Shown: positions 1-5,387, counted from the stretch's first letter. The stretch: DNA of 9,529 bases from Gammaproteobacteria bacterium RIFCSPHIGHO2_02_FULL_42_13 (GCA_001801405.1 MGXQ01000015.1:1-9529); one strand, 5' to 3'. Numbers and translations are program-made. The notes: a model not told the origin generated them from the sequence alone.

Positions 1-91
1 AAGCGGTTAAAATTTAATTTAAACCGCCGTATGCGACATCGCACGTACGGTGGTGTGAGAGGACGGCGAGGTGACTCGCCTCCTACTCGAT
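1..91 (+). mobile_element. 3' end of a group II intron (domains V and VI), truncated by the window
   Basis: The segment folds as the catalytic end of a bacterial group II intron. Domain V is at 23-54: a lower stem with the CGC triad at 25-27 and a G-T wobble, a two-base bulge at 44-45, and a distal stem closed by a short ACAT loop. Domain VI follows, with stem 65-70/75-80 and the terminal CTACTCGAT (83-91), in which A85 is the expected branch-point adenosine. The 3' splice junction should fall after T91. The intron-encoded reverse transcriptase and the 5' domains would lie to the left, outside the window. The call rests on recognised motif layout; the intron class was not determined. The distal helix is shorter than in many domain V structures, which could mean a divergent or degenerate copy. 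Confidence 0.85.
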
Positions 92-195
92 CAATTTGCC
101 AGAGACGCTTTTGGGAGCATATGAAAGGACGTGTTAGCAGAAAGCTGTGGAGAATGTATGAAATTAAAAGAAGGAAATTAGGGAGCATCTGTCTG

Positions 196-224
196 TTGAC
201 AGATTTCACGCATTGAGGCATCAT
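196..224 (+). promoter_or_regulatory. sigma70-like promoter of the lipoprotein gene
   Basis: A perfect -35 hexamer TTGACA (196-201) is followed after 17 bases by CATCAT (219-224), which matches four of six positions of the -10 consensus. Transcription would start near 231, about 30 bases before the lipoprotein start codon. It is the only good promoter match in the gap between the intron end and the gene. Confidence 0.55.
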
Positions 225-259
225 GGTGTGGTTGTTTTAACATAAAAAGGATGAAATTT

Positions 260-622
260 ATGCTATTTATGAAAAAAATTACGTTTGGTGGCTTAATGCT
301 AAGTCTGCTGATGTTAGTCGGTTGCGCAAGCACAACTATTATACCTGAAGGCGGCAATAAATTTAGCGTAATCAGCACATCTGACAGCGAAGGCGTCGCG
401 AACCGAGCAGCTATGTCAAAAGCCACTAAAACCTGTGAGGACCTCAATCGCAGCGTACAAGTCCTGCAACACGCTTCCAAATATCAGGGCGCAGATCAAC
501 AGACCAAAGCAGTTGCTGGCACAGTATCTGCCGTGGCGAGTATGATTACACACAGCGATTCCTACCATTCAGCAAACACCAGTGACGACTACGAAGTCAA
601 AATGACATTTTTGTGTAAATAA
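260..622 (+). CDS. small outer-membrane-type lipoprotein of unknown function
   Basis: The gene encodes a 120-residue protein with a typical lipoprotein signal: basic MKK near the N-terminus, a hydrophobic stretch (about residues 9-20), and the lipobox L-V-G-C with Cys22 as the predicted lipidated residue. The residue after the cysteine is Ala, not Asp, which favours outer-membrane sorting in a gammaproteobacterium. The mature part (about 99 residues) is soluble, with one cysteine in the motif ATKTCEDL and another in the C-terminal FLCK, so a disulfide is possible. I do not recognise a named family. I chose the ATG at 260 because AAGGA (247-251) lies 8 bases upstream; the ATG at 251 overlaps this site and the ATG at 269 is too far away. 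All three keep the lipobox. The gene is monocistronic, between its own promoter and a strong terminator. Function cannot be assigned from sequence. Confidence 0.85.
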   Translation: MLFMKKITFGGLMLSLLMLVGCASTTIIPEGGNKFSVISTSDSEGVANRAAMSKATKTCEDLNRSVQVLQHASKYQGADQQTKAVAGTVSAVASMITHSDSYHSANTSDDYEVKMTFLCK

Positions 623-636
623 TCTTTTACGAAAAG

Positions 637-663
637 CGACGTGCTACCCACACGTCGTTTTTT
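637..663 (+). terminator. intrinsic terminator of the lipoprotein gene
   Basis: A perfect 7-bp stem CGACGTG (637-643) / CACGTCG (651-657), with a 7-base loop, is followed directly by six T residues (658-663). It sits 14 bases after the stop codon. This is a textbook rho-independent terminator on the + strand. Confidence 0.9.
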
Positions 664-694
664 AATTTTCTAAAATTTTCTTGCGATACACGTT

Positions 695-734
695 TGAGTA
701 GACTAGGGCTGCAATGCCCTGGTCTACTCACCCG
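695..734. repeat. palindromic intergenic repeat, copy 1 (30-bp core 705-734)
   Basis: The segment forms a long hairpin: TGAGTAGAC (695-703) pairs with GTCTACTCA (722-730), and AGGGC (705-709) with GCCCT (716-720). A T-G wobble joins the two parts and the loop is TGCAAT, giving a stem of about 15 bp. Bases 705-734 recur identically and in the same orientation at 4607-4636. Both copies lie between convergent genes, as is common for REP-like elements. Without a T-tract it is not a classical terminator, but the stem could protect or define the 3' ends of both the lipoprotein and lanM transcripts. The rest of the 623-805 gap holds only the terminator and AT-rich spacer. Confidence 0.8.
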
Positions 735-805
735 GTGAATTGGACATTCATTTAAATTTTTACATCTTTATGCAAACTATGCTGGTCATAGAAATGGTAT
801 TCCGA

Positions 806-3715
806 TTAGCGTGGAACTTCTAACCGTAATATCATTGGCATTTGTTCTGGTGCGATGAGTCTTAGCATCAGCGAGGCTATGCCGCATTCTCCCATCATCA
901 AGCCCGGTGTAATGATGTTCATTGGCGTGTCACAGGGGTATGTTCCTTTTGCCAAAGTTTGTAGAATTGAGGTACAAATAGCCCAGATTTTTTTATCTTC
1001 TTTGGTATGATAATTTTTTAATATGGCTTCCCAGAGAAAATCAAAATTTCCTAAATGGCCATGACAGAGATTATAGTAACCCTTAAAGCCTTGTTGTATC
1101 GTTGTATTGATGGCGGCTTTTATTTCAGTACTTACAGCATCGTCATGCCATCTCACTGGCATATCCAATTTGCTTAGTCCTATGCCGGGAGCGCCGTGGC
1201 ACCAGGCTGTTATAAACGAAAGATGATTTGTTCTGAAATCAGGCCAGTTTTTTTTCTTATCGACATAACAATTTCTTTCATACTTTGACGCGTTTATAAT
1301 CCAGTTTTTTACTGTTTGGTGTGAGAGGTGTTGTTCATAGAAAATTGATAATGCCCAACGCATGCCGGAAACGCCGTGTGAGACTCCAAGTAATGATCGG
1401 GTGACAGCTTCATTCGTTATCGGCGATTGACTGGGATCAGGATAATATTGCAAAAGATGGTTAACGCAGGAGATGACAATATTTTCTATTATTTCATCCT
1501 CCACAATATGACGCGCCGATTGTATTGCAACCAGACAGCCAGATACGCCAGATATAATGTCCAGTGTTTTATCTTGCGGTATGCGTGTCTGTAATAGGGT
1601 ACATATTTTTTGTATGCCTGCTTTTGTTGATGGGAAATGCCATAAGTGATAAAAATGGCTTAATGTATATAGTAATCCACCTAGGCCAGCAAATGCACCA
1701 ACAGATTGCGGCAGATGTTCCGTTGACAAATGCGTATAATATTCTATTGTATGGCAGCAGTATTGTGCTATCTCGATATATTTTTTTTTATTTAAAATTT
1801 TTCCAGCATACGCAAAAATCAAGCCTATGCCAGGCAGACCACTATACAATGAGAGATTCGTGAGGTCGGTTGTCCAAAGATCATGTGTAGAATGCTGGGA
1901 GCTTGATAATGGCAAGAGAGTAGGCCAAGTAATTAAATGCTCTTCTTTGATAGCAGTTTTCTCTATTCTATCTAACACAGCACATGCTATTTGTATTGCT
2001 TGATGACATATCTCAATGTGCGGCAATGGCGTCACATTACTCCGCATTTTTCTTGGCGATCTCTTTGCGCCATTATTGAGGCGGGCTGCTTCGTAACTCT
2101 GTCGAATAATGGTTGATTGCAGCCATAAATCTTGTTCATTGATGTGTGTCGCTATGTTTCTTTTGATGCGTTGCAGCCCTGTTTCAATAACCTGTATGCC
2201 TGTTGGTTTTTTATTCGAATTATAAATTGTCTTAGATTGGCTGGTTGTTGTGAAATATGGGATATTGCCATGATTAAGATCATATAATTCAAATGGAACA
2301 ATTTTATAGTGTATCGAATTCCTCCCCCCTTGTTTATTTAACCATTCGAAATGTTGTTTTCTTTTTTCCGCAAAATACCATAATTCTGGGTGGTAACTTT
2401 CATATAGCAATTTCCCATAATCGGCGGTATTTCTAAGCAGGACTCTAATTTCAGTAGAATTAAATGCGTGTAAAACAGATTTTCTGCTTAGCAGATAATT
2501 TTTATTTTTTATAAAAATTTGGTAGGTGTTTTTAAAGCCTATCATAAAATCCTGTTCATACTGTAGTGGATTAATGCGATGCTTTTTAAGCGTTGGAATG
2601 TTGTCTGTTTTTGGAAAAGCAAATTGCATGCGTTTGGCAAACATCTTATCGGTGCCGGCTTTTTCCCATGCAATGCGTAGATAAGGCGCAATAGTGCCGC
2701 CTCGGCCCAGTAGGGCACTTGCATCTATTCCGTTGTGATCAGCTTTTACCATCATGCGTTTTGGCAAAAAAAATGTTTGGCTCACCAAGGTACGCTGTAT
2801 TTTTTGTTGCTGATTTATGGATAAATTAGGCTGTAGTAAACATTCGAAATCAACGATCACCGGATATTCTCCATGCGCAATCAGATTTTCACGATGAATA
2901 TCTGAACCAGATAGGATATGTAATATAGCTAATAAACTACCCGCGCGTTTATAAAAACGTTTGAGTGCTTTAACGTTCTGACATGGTTTGGCAGTAACAT
3001 ATTCACACCAGCCATAATATTTTTTATCAATGATGGTTGGTATTGCATGTTGAATTTTTTGATATTGGTTGAGCCAGGACAAAAACTGTTGGCACGCAAT
3101 ATCTATTTTGAGTGAACGTGGTTTATAAACGATATTTTTTTCTTGGCGATGATTTTTAAACGTTAAAACTAAAACCGCTCTGCCTTGACAATGGGTATCG
3201 CCGGTGGATTTAATATGGTGCAGCAAAAATCTTTGATCATTGTTTAAAAAATTCTTATATAATATCCCTTTGTCTTTCTCAAGTCGGTTTAAAAATTCGC
3301 GGGTTACTGTTATATATTGATGAATTGCTATTGAAATATAGCTTGCCAATTCAGTATATTTAGCAAATAAATCCAGAGCATTTTTTGGTATTTGTAATAA
3401 AGCTATATAGTAATTAAATCTTTCTTGGCTTGTTTTTCCTATTAAGATTTTTCTATCACTCACAGAATGCATTTCCATGGCACAGACACGTGCAAGCACT
3501 GGTGTAAATTTAGAGATCAGATCTTCGGCAATCATCTTTTTTAAAAATGTAGATGAAAGAGAAGTGGTTTTTTTTATTCGTTGATAAATATATTCTGCCA
3601 CAGGCAACAACATGAAGACGAATTTTTGTTCTGCTGTTTGAGGCATCAAGATGGTGCGCCAATCCTCATACTTGTGATAGGGTTGATGAGTTAAAATATC
3701 TTGAATGGATCGCAT
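806..3715 (-). CDS. lanM: class II lanthipeptide synthetase LanM
   Basis: This is a bifunctional cytosolic enzyme that phosphorylates and eliminates Ser/Thr in a precursor peptide, then adds Cys thiols to form (methyl)lanthionine rings. At 969 residues it is normal LanM length. The N-terminal dehydratase domain (DUF4135 type) shows GDTHCQGRA (172-180), YKPRS (197-201), SDIHRENLIA (271-280, with D272, H274 and N277) and VDFE (288-291). The C-terminal LanC-like cyclase (from about residue 620) shows SLYSGLPGIG (622-631), GVSHGVSG (777-784), WCHGAPG (838-844) and NLCHGHLGN (882-890); C839, C884 and H885 are the expected zinc ligands. It closes with a typical PGLMMGECGIA segment. All key residues are present, so the enzyme looks functional. 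AGGGA lies 7 bases before the ATG. It is the second gene after the putative precursor gene, 67 bases apart, and no transporter follows it. The symbol is a generic class name. Confidence 0.95.
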   Translation of the reverse strand: MRSIQDILTHQPYHKYEDWRTILMPQTAEQKFVFMLLPVAEYIYQRIKKTTSLSSTFLKKMIAEDLISKFTPVLARVCAMEMHSVSDRKILIGKTSQERFNYYIALLQIPKNALDLFAKYTELASYISIAIHQYITVTREFLNRLEKDKGILYKNFLNNDQRFLLHHIKSTGDTHCQGRAVLVLTFKNHRQEKNIVYKPRSLKIDIACQQFLSWLNQYQKIQHAIPTIIDKKYYGWCEYVTAKPCQNVKALKRFYKRAGSLLAILHILSGSDIHRENLIAHGEYPVIVDFECLLQPNLSINQQQKIQRTLVSQTFFLPKRMMVKADHNGIDASALLGRGGTIAPYLRIAWEKAGTDKMFAKRMQFAFPKTDNIPTLKKHRINPLQYEQDFMIGFKNTYQIFIKNKNYLLSRKSVLHAFNSTEIRVLLRNTADYGKLLYESYHPELWYFAEKRKQHFEWLNKQGGRNSIHYKIVPFELYDLNHGNIPYFTTTSQSKTIYNSNKKPTGIQVIETGLQRIKRNIATHINEQDLWLQSTIIRQSYEAARLNNGAKRSPRKMRSNVTPLPHIEICHQAIQIACAVLDRIEKTAIKEEHLITWPTLLPLSSSQHSTHDLWTTDLTNLSLYSGLPGIGLIFAYAGKILNKKKYIEIAQYCCHTIEYYTHLSTEHLPQSVGAFAGLGGLLYTLSHFYHLWHFPSTKAGIQKICTLLQTRIPQDKTLDIISGVSGCLVAIQSARHIVEDEIIENIVISCVNHLLQYYPDPSQSPITNEAVTRSLLGVSHGVSGMRWALSIFYEQHLSHQTVKNWIINASKYERNCYVDKKKNWPDFRTNHLSFITAWCHGAPGIGLSKLDMPVRWHDDAVSTEIKAAINTTIQQGFKGYYNLCHGHLGNFDFLWEAILKNYHTKEDKKIWAICTSILQTLAKGTYPCDTPMNIITPGLMMGECGIASLMLRLIAPEQMPMILRLEVPR

Positions 3716-3738
3716 GCTTTTTCCCTATTTATAAAGAG

Positions 3739-3764
3739 ATGTGGCGAGTTGAGACCCGCCACAT
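3739..3764 (-). terminator. stem-loop between lanA and lanM (attenuator or processing site)
   Basis: A perfect 8-bp inverted repeat, ATGTGGCG (3739-3746) / CGCCACAT (3757-3764), with a 10-base loop, lies in the 67-base gap after the precursor stop codon and before the lanM ribosome binding site. On the - strand it is followed by CTCTTTAT, a weak T-tract, so termination would be partial. Lantibiotic operons often carry such a hairpin after lanA, which lets the small peptide be made in excess over its enzyme. That role is inferred here from position. Confidence 0.6.
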
Positions 3765-3782
3765 ATCAAGGTGCATTTTAAC

Positions 3783-3911
3783 TTAGCAATGCATCTGTGA
3801 GTAATAACATCCAAACGATGCGAAATTCGCATGAATATTATCATCGCTTTCTGGCATTTCAATATGCTCGGCTATCGTGGCATACTGTGCTTCATATTGC
3901 TGAGTAATCAT
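3783..3911 (-). CDS. lanA: putative class II lanthipeptide precursor peptide LanA
   Basis: A 42-residue reading frame starts at an ATG with an excellent AAGGAG site (3919-3924) 7 bases upstream, and ends 67 bases before lanM on the same strand. The N-terminal part (about residues 1-29) is acidic, with Cys absent: MITQQYEAQY, then AEHIEMPESDD. This is typical of a RiPP leader. The C-terminal FASFGCYYSQMHC (30-42) holds the only two cysteines, C35 and C42, each preceded by a serine: S32-x2-C35 and S38-x3-C42. LanM could therefore form two lanthionine rings of 4 and 5 residues. No GG, GA or GS motif separates leader from core, so the cleavage site is unknown. The peptide matches no lantibiotic I know. 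The gene is easily missed by gene callers because of its size. The assignment rests on position, ribosome binding site, composition and the Ser/Cys pattern; no homologue search was possible. Confidence 0.82.
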   Translation of the reverse strand: MITQQYEAQYATIAEHIEMPESDDNIHANFASFGCYYSQMHC

Positions 3912-3944
3912 AGTTTTTCTCCTTTTTTATGTTAATGGTTATTT

Positions 3945-3966
3945 GTCAAAATAGCTATCTTTTGAC
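3945..3966. promoter_or_regulatory. 22-bp imperfect palindrome at the predicted lanA transcription start
   Basis: GTCAAAA (3945-3951) pairs with TTTTGAC (3960-3966) around an inner ATAGCTAT palindrome (3951-3958), with one base out of register. It covers roughly +1 to +22 of the predicted lanA transcript. It could be an operator for a repressor or a 5' leader hairpin; the sequence does not decide between them. Confidence 0.4.
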
Positions 3967-3972
3967 ATTGAT

Positions 3973-3978
3973 AGTATA
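3973..3978 (-). promoter_or_regulatory. candidate -10 element of the lanA-lanM operon
   Basis: On the - strand the hexamer TATACT (5/6 match) lies about 62 bases before the lanA start codon. No recognisable -35 hexamer is present 16-18 bases upstream (for example AACATA at 17). This is the pattern expected of an activator-dependent promoter, and the neighbouring Lrp-family gene is the obvious candidate for such control. Weak evidence on its own. Confidence 0.35.
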
Positions 3979-4045
3979 GCGCATTGCGGTGAGATTATGT
4001 TTGCGAAAATTTAGAATTTATTTGAAAAAACAGCATTTTATTTTA

Positions 4046-4062
4046 AATTATTTGAAATAATT
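4046..4062. promoter_or_regulatory. AT-rich perfect palindrome, candidate Lrp-type operator
   Basis: AATTATTTGAAATAATT has two perfect 8-base arms around one central G. It overlaps the -35 hexamer of the regulator's own promoter. Lrp/AsnC proteins bind degenerate, AT-rich inverted repeats of about 15 bp and usually autoregulate, so this is a natural autoregulatory site. A weaker inverted repeat (AAATT/AATTT, 4007-4019) lies nearby towards lanA and may be a second site for the multimeric protein. Confidence 0.45.
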
Positions 4063-4080
4063 GAATTTTTATGCTAAACT
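4052..4080 (+). promoter_or_regulatory. sigma70-like promoter of the Lrp-family gene
   Basis: TTGAAA (4052-4057, 5/6 match) and TAAACT (4075-4080, 4/6 match) are separated by exactly 17 bases. Transcription would begin near 4087, about 29 bases before the ATG at 4116. The -35 element lies within the palindrome at 4046-4062. Confidence 0.5.
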
Positions 4081-4115
4081 AATTCATATTGTTAATATAT
4101 TTAGTGGAGGTGGGG

Positions 4116-4574
4116 ATGGATAAAATAGATCGTAAAATTCTGACCTTGTTGCAGGCTAATGGGCATCTCACTAATCAAGAGTTGGCCTCAAAAATTGCCT
4201 TATCTCCATCGCCTTGTTTACGGAGAGTGAAGCAGCTTGAAGAATCCGGTATTATTAGACAATATGTGGCATTATTAGACCCTGAAAAATTGGGATTACA
4301 ACTAACGGTGTTTGTGGTTGTTGGCTTGAATACGCACGAGCCTCACATGATGGTGGCTTTTGAGCAAGCGGTAAAATCCTTTCCTGAAGTTATTCAGTGT
4401 GCATTAATTGCCGGGCAGGATCAAGATTATATCTTAAAAATCGTTATACAAAACATGGATGAATATCAATCATTCCTGTTAAAAAAACTAACACAAATCC
4501 CAGGAATAAAAAGCGTACGCTCTAGTTTTGTTTTGCGTGAGATTATTAATAAAACAGCCATGCCTATTCCATAG
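4116..4574 (+). CDS. Lrp/AsnC-family transcriptional regulator
   Basis: A 152-residue protein of standard Lrp/AsnC length. The N-terminal DNA-binding domain starts MDKIDRKILTLLQ, continues with an LTNQELASKIALS helix, and has the recognition segment SPSPCLRRVKQLEESG (30-45). The linker IIRQYVALLDPEKLGL leads into the RAM effector-binding domain (about 64-142), with the GQDQDYILKI strand at 100-109 and PGIKSVRSSFVL near the end. The ATG at 4116 is chosen because GGAGG (4106-4110) lies 5 bases upstream; a longer TTG start at 4089 would lack this site. The gene is divergent from lanA-lanM, with about 200 bases of shared regulatory DNA, and convergent with hyfI. It probably autoregulates and may control the lanthipeptide genes. 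The effector, usually an amino acid, cannot be read from the sequence. Confidence 0.93.
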   Translation: MDKIDRKILTLLQANGHLTNQELASKIALSPSPCLRRVKQLEESGIIRQYVALLDPEKLGLQLTVFVVVGLNTHEPHMMVAFEQAVKSFPEVIQCALIAGQDQDYILKIVIQNMDEYQSFLLKKLTQIPGIKSVRSSFVLREIINKTAMPIP

Positions 4575-4606
4575 GGGTGGCCACCTGCCAGCTAGTCTGA
4601 AGCTGA

Positions 4607-4636
4607 AGGGCTGCAATGCCCTGGTCTACTCACCCG
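4607..4636. repeat. 30-bp intergenic repeat, copy 2
   Basis: This segment is identical to 705-734 and in the same orientation. The inner hairpin (AGGGC-TGCAAT-GCCCT) is intact. The outer left arm present in copy 1 is missing here, so the long stem cannot form. It lies in the 142-base gap between the convergent Lrp-family gene and hyfI. Its CTA at 4626-4628 supplies a stop codon, read on the - strand, for the frame-shifted hyfI tail. No convincing intrinsic terminator is visible in this gap. Confidence 0.8.
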
Positions 4637-4716
4637 ATTTGCCAATCGCTTGGTCTTCTTTACTGGCTGCGCCTGTGCTATGTTGATGCGCTTTGACAAT
4701 CTTGCAGCGGGGATTT

Positions 4717-5379
4717 TTATCCAAGTGCGATTAAGATGCCGCTCATGATATCAATTGGCGTTGGAGGGCATCCTTTAATAATGTAATTAATGGGAATGAC
4801 CTCGTTAACCGTGTTTAGAATTGCGTAAGAATCTTTAAAGACCCCGCCGCACTGTGCACAGTTTCCGATGGCAATGACTAATTTAGGAAATGGCATCGCC
4901 TCATATGTTTTTAGTAAAGCGTCACGCATGTTTTTAGAAACAGGCGCCGTGACGAGCAACATATCTGCGTGACGAGGGCTGGCTACAAAATGTATACCAA
5001 ATTGTTCAATGTTGTAATAAGGGTTGTTGATGGCTTGAATTTCTAATTCGCAGCCATTACAGGAACCTGCATCCACTAGTCGAATGCTTAATGCGCGATT
5101 AAATTGTTTTTTTATTTTTGTCGATAAGGCTGCCCCTATTTGTTGGATATTATCATGAGAGGGTATCAGCGTTTCGGTTTGAATTTTTGATTTAAAGTAA
5201 GAAATCTCCGCTGCTTGCAGCGGAGACAAGGGCGCTGGGGAGTCCAGAGGGGAGCAATGCAATGCTCCCCTCTGGTCGCCATTCGCGCGGGTTTCCCGCG
5301 CAGGCGAAATCAATTGAGGAAACAATCTCGGCCGCTTGCGGCCGAGTTGTTGAATAATATTTTTTGTAAGTTGCCACAT
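4717..5379 (-). CDS. hyfI: HyfI/NuoB-like small subunit of an Ehr (hydrogenase-related) complex
   Basis: This is the electron-transfer subunit that should carry the proximal 4Fe-4S cluster next to HyfG. The NuoB/hydrogenase small-subunit core runs from about residue 95: DAGSCNGCELEI (C107, C110), NPYYNIEQFGIHFVASPRHADMLL, IGNCAQCGGVF (C174, C177) and IKGCPPTPIDI (C204). These supply the CxxC, Cys and GCPP ligands. AAGG lies 6 bases before the ATG and overlaps the hyfG stop region, 8 bases downstream of hyfG. Two oddities stand out. Residues of about 10-59 are encoded by a cluster of four GC-rich hairpins and look unlike any family segment. The protein also stops at IALG, right after the conserved core, while a +1 frame continues for about 32 plausible residues. 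The core is intact, so the subunit may work. It is the last gene of the operon. Confidence 0.88.
   Translation of the reverse strand: MWQLTKNIIQQLGRKRPRLFPQLISPARETRANGDQRGALHCSPLDSPAPLSPLQAAEISYFKSKIQTETLIPSHDNIQQIGAALSTKIKKQFNRALSIRLVDAGSCNGCELEIQAINNPYYNIEQFGIHFVASPRHADMLLVTAPVSKNMRDALLKTYEAMPFPKLVIAIGNCAQCGGVFKDSYAILNTVNEVIPINYIIKGCPPTPIDIMSGILIALG
5206..5225. repeat. hairpin A (9-bp stem, TT loop)
   Basis: CTCCGCTGC (5206-5214) pairs perfectly with GCAGCGGAG (5217-5225) around TT. Compared with hairpin D it differs at four positions, which form two compensatory base-pair swaps (C-G to G-C, T-A to C-G). The two are therefore likely copies of one element. Confidence 0.8.
5244..5275. repeat. 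hairpin B (13-bp stem)
   Basis: CCAGAGGGGAGCA (5244-5256) pairs perfectly with TGCTCCCCTCTGG (5263-5275) around the 6-base loop ATGCAA. It is the longest perfect stem in the window and directly abuts hairpin C. Confidence 0.85.
5276..5307. repeat. hairpin C (7-bp plus 5-bp stem)
   Basis: GCGCGGG (5285-5291) and CCCGCGC (5295-5301) pair around TTT. The outer arms TCGCC (5276-5280) and GGCGA (5303-5307) extend the stem across an asymmetric internal loop. Confidence 0.75.
5321..5351. repeat. hairpin D (9-bp core, 14 bp with flanks)
   Basis: CTCGGCCGC (5327-5335) pairs with GCGGCCGAG (5338-5346) around TT. AACAA (5321-5325) and TTGTT (5347-5351) extend the stem, with T5326 bulged. Its 20-base core is homologous to hairpin A, with compensatory changes. 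Confidence 0.8.
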
Positions 5380-5387
5380 AAAAAACC

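Larger units (their letters stand above)
5205..5351. repeat. cluster of four palindromes inside the hyfI coding frame
   Basis: Four GC-rich hairpins lie within 147 bp of AT-rich DNA, inside the 5' part of hyfI. If the borders are right, the length is exactly 49 codons, so an insertion would keep the frame. The encoded segment is rich in Arg, Pro, Ser and Ala, and the family's conserved core starts only after it. It resembles, by analogy only, Rickettsia palindromic elements, which insert in frame in coding genes. The hairpins would also structure the hyfI mRNA shortly after its start codon. Confidence 0.75.

Noticed and set aside
113..188. GGGAGCAT occurring twice (113-120, 181-188) as a possible target-site duplication
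   Set aside because: Only 8 bases, both copies are downstream of the intron and do not flank it, and group II introns do not normally make such duplications.
121..216. 31-codon frame starting MKGRVSRKLW between the intron and the lipoprotein gene
   Set aside because: No convincing ribosome binding site, no recognisable features, and the predicted lipoprotein promoter -35 lies inside it; more likely non-coding spacer.
178..480. 100-codon frame on the - strand over the lipoprotein gene
   Set aside because: Opposite the well-supported lipoprotein gene and lacking domains; an antisense shadow.
1564..1863. 99-codon + strand frame with hydrophobic N-terminus inside lanM
   Set aside because: Antisense to the conserved LanC domain; hydrophobicity is a by-product of the opposite strand's composition.
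3962..3967. TTGACA on the + strand as a -35 for the Lrp-family gene
   Set aside because: No -10-like hexamer at a suitable distance; the 4052/4075 pair fits far better.
4576..4585. Perfect 10-bp palindrome GGTGGCCACC just after the Lrp-family gene
   Set aside because: No loop, no T-tract and too short to support a terminator or operator call.
5205..5351. CRISPR-like or intrinsic terminator interpretation of the hairpin cluster
   Set aside because: No regularly spaced identical repeats and no T-tracts; it lies within an open coding frame.
5192..5377. Second - strand frame across the hairpin cluster
   Set aside because: Open mainly because the GC-rich palindromes lack stops; it shares no family features and overlaps hyfI.
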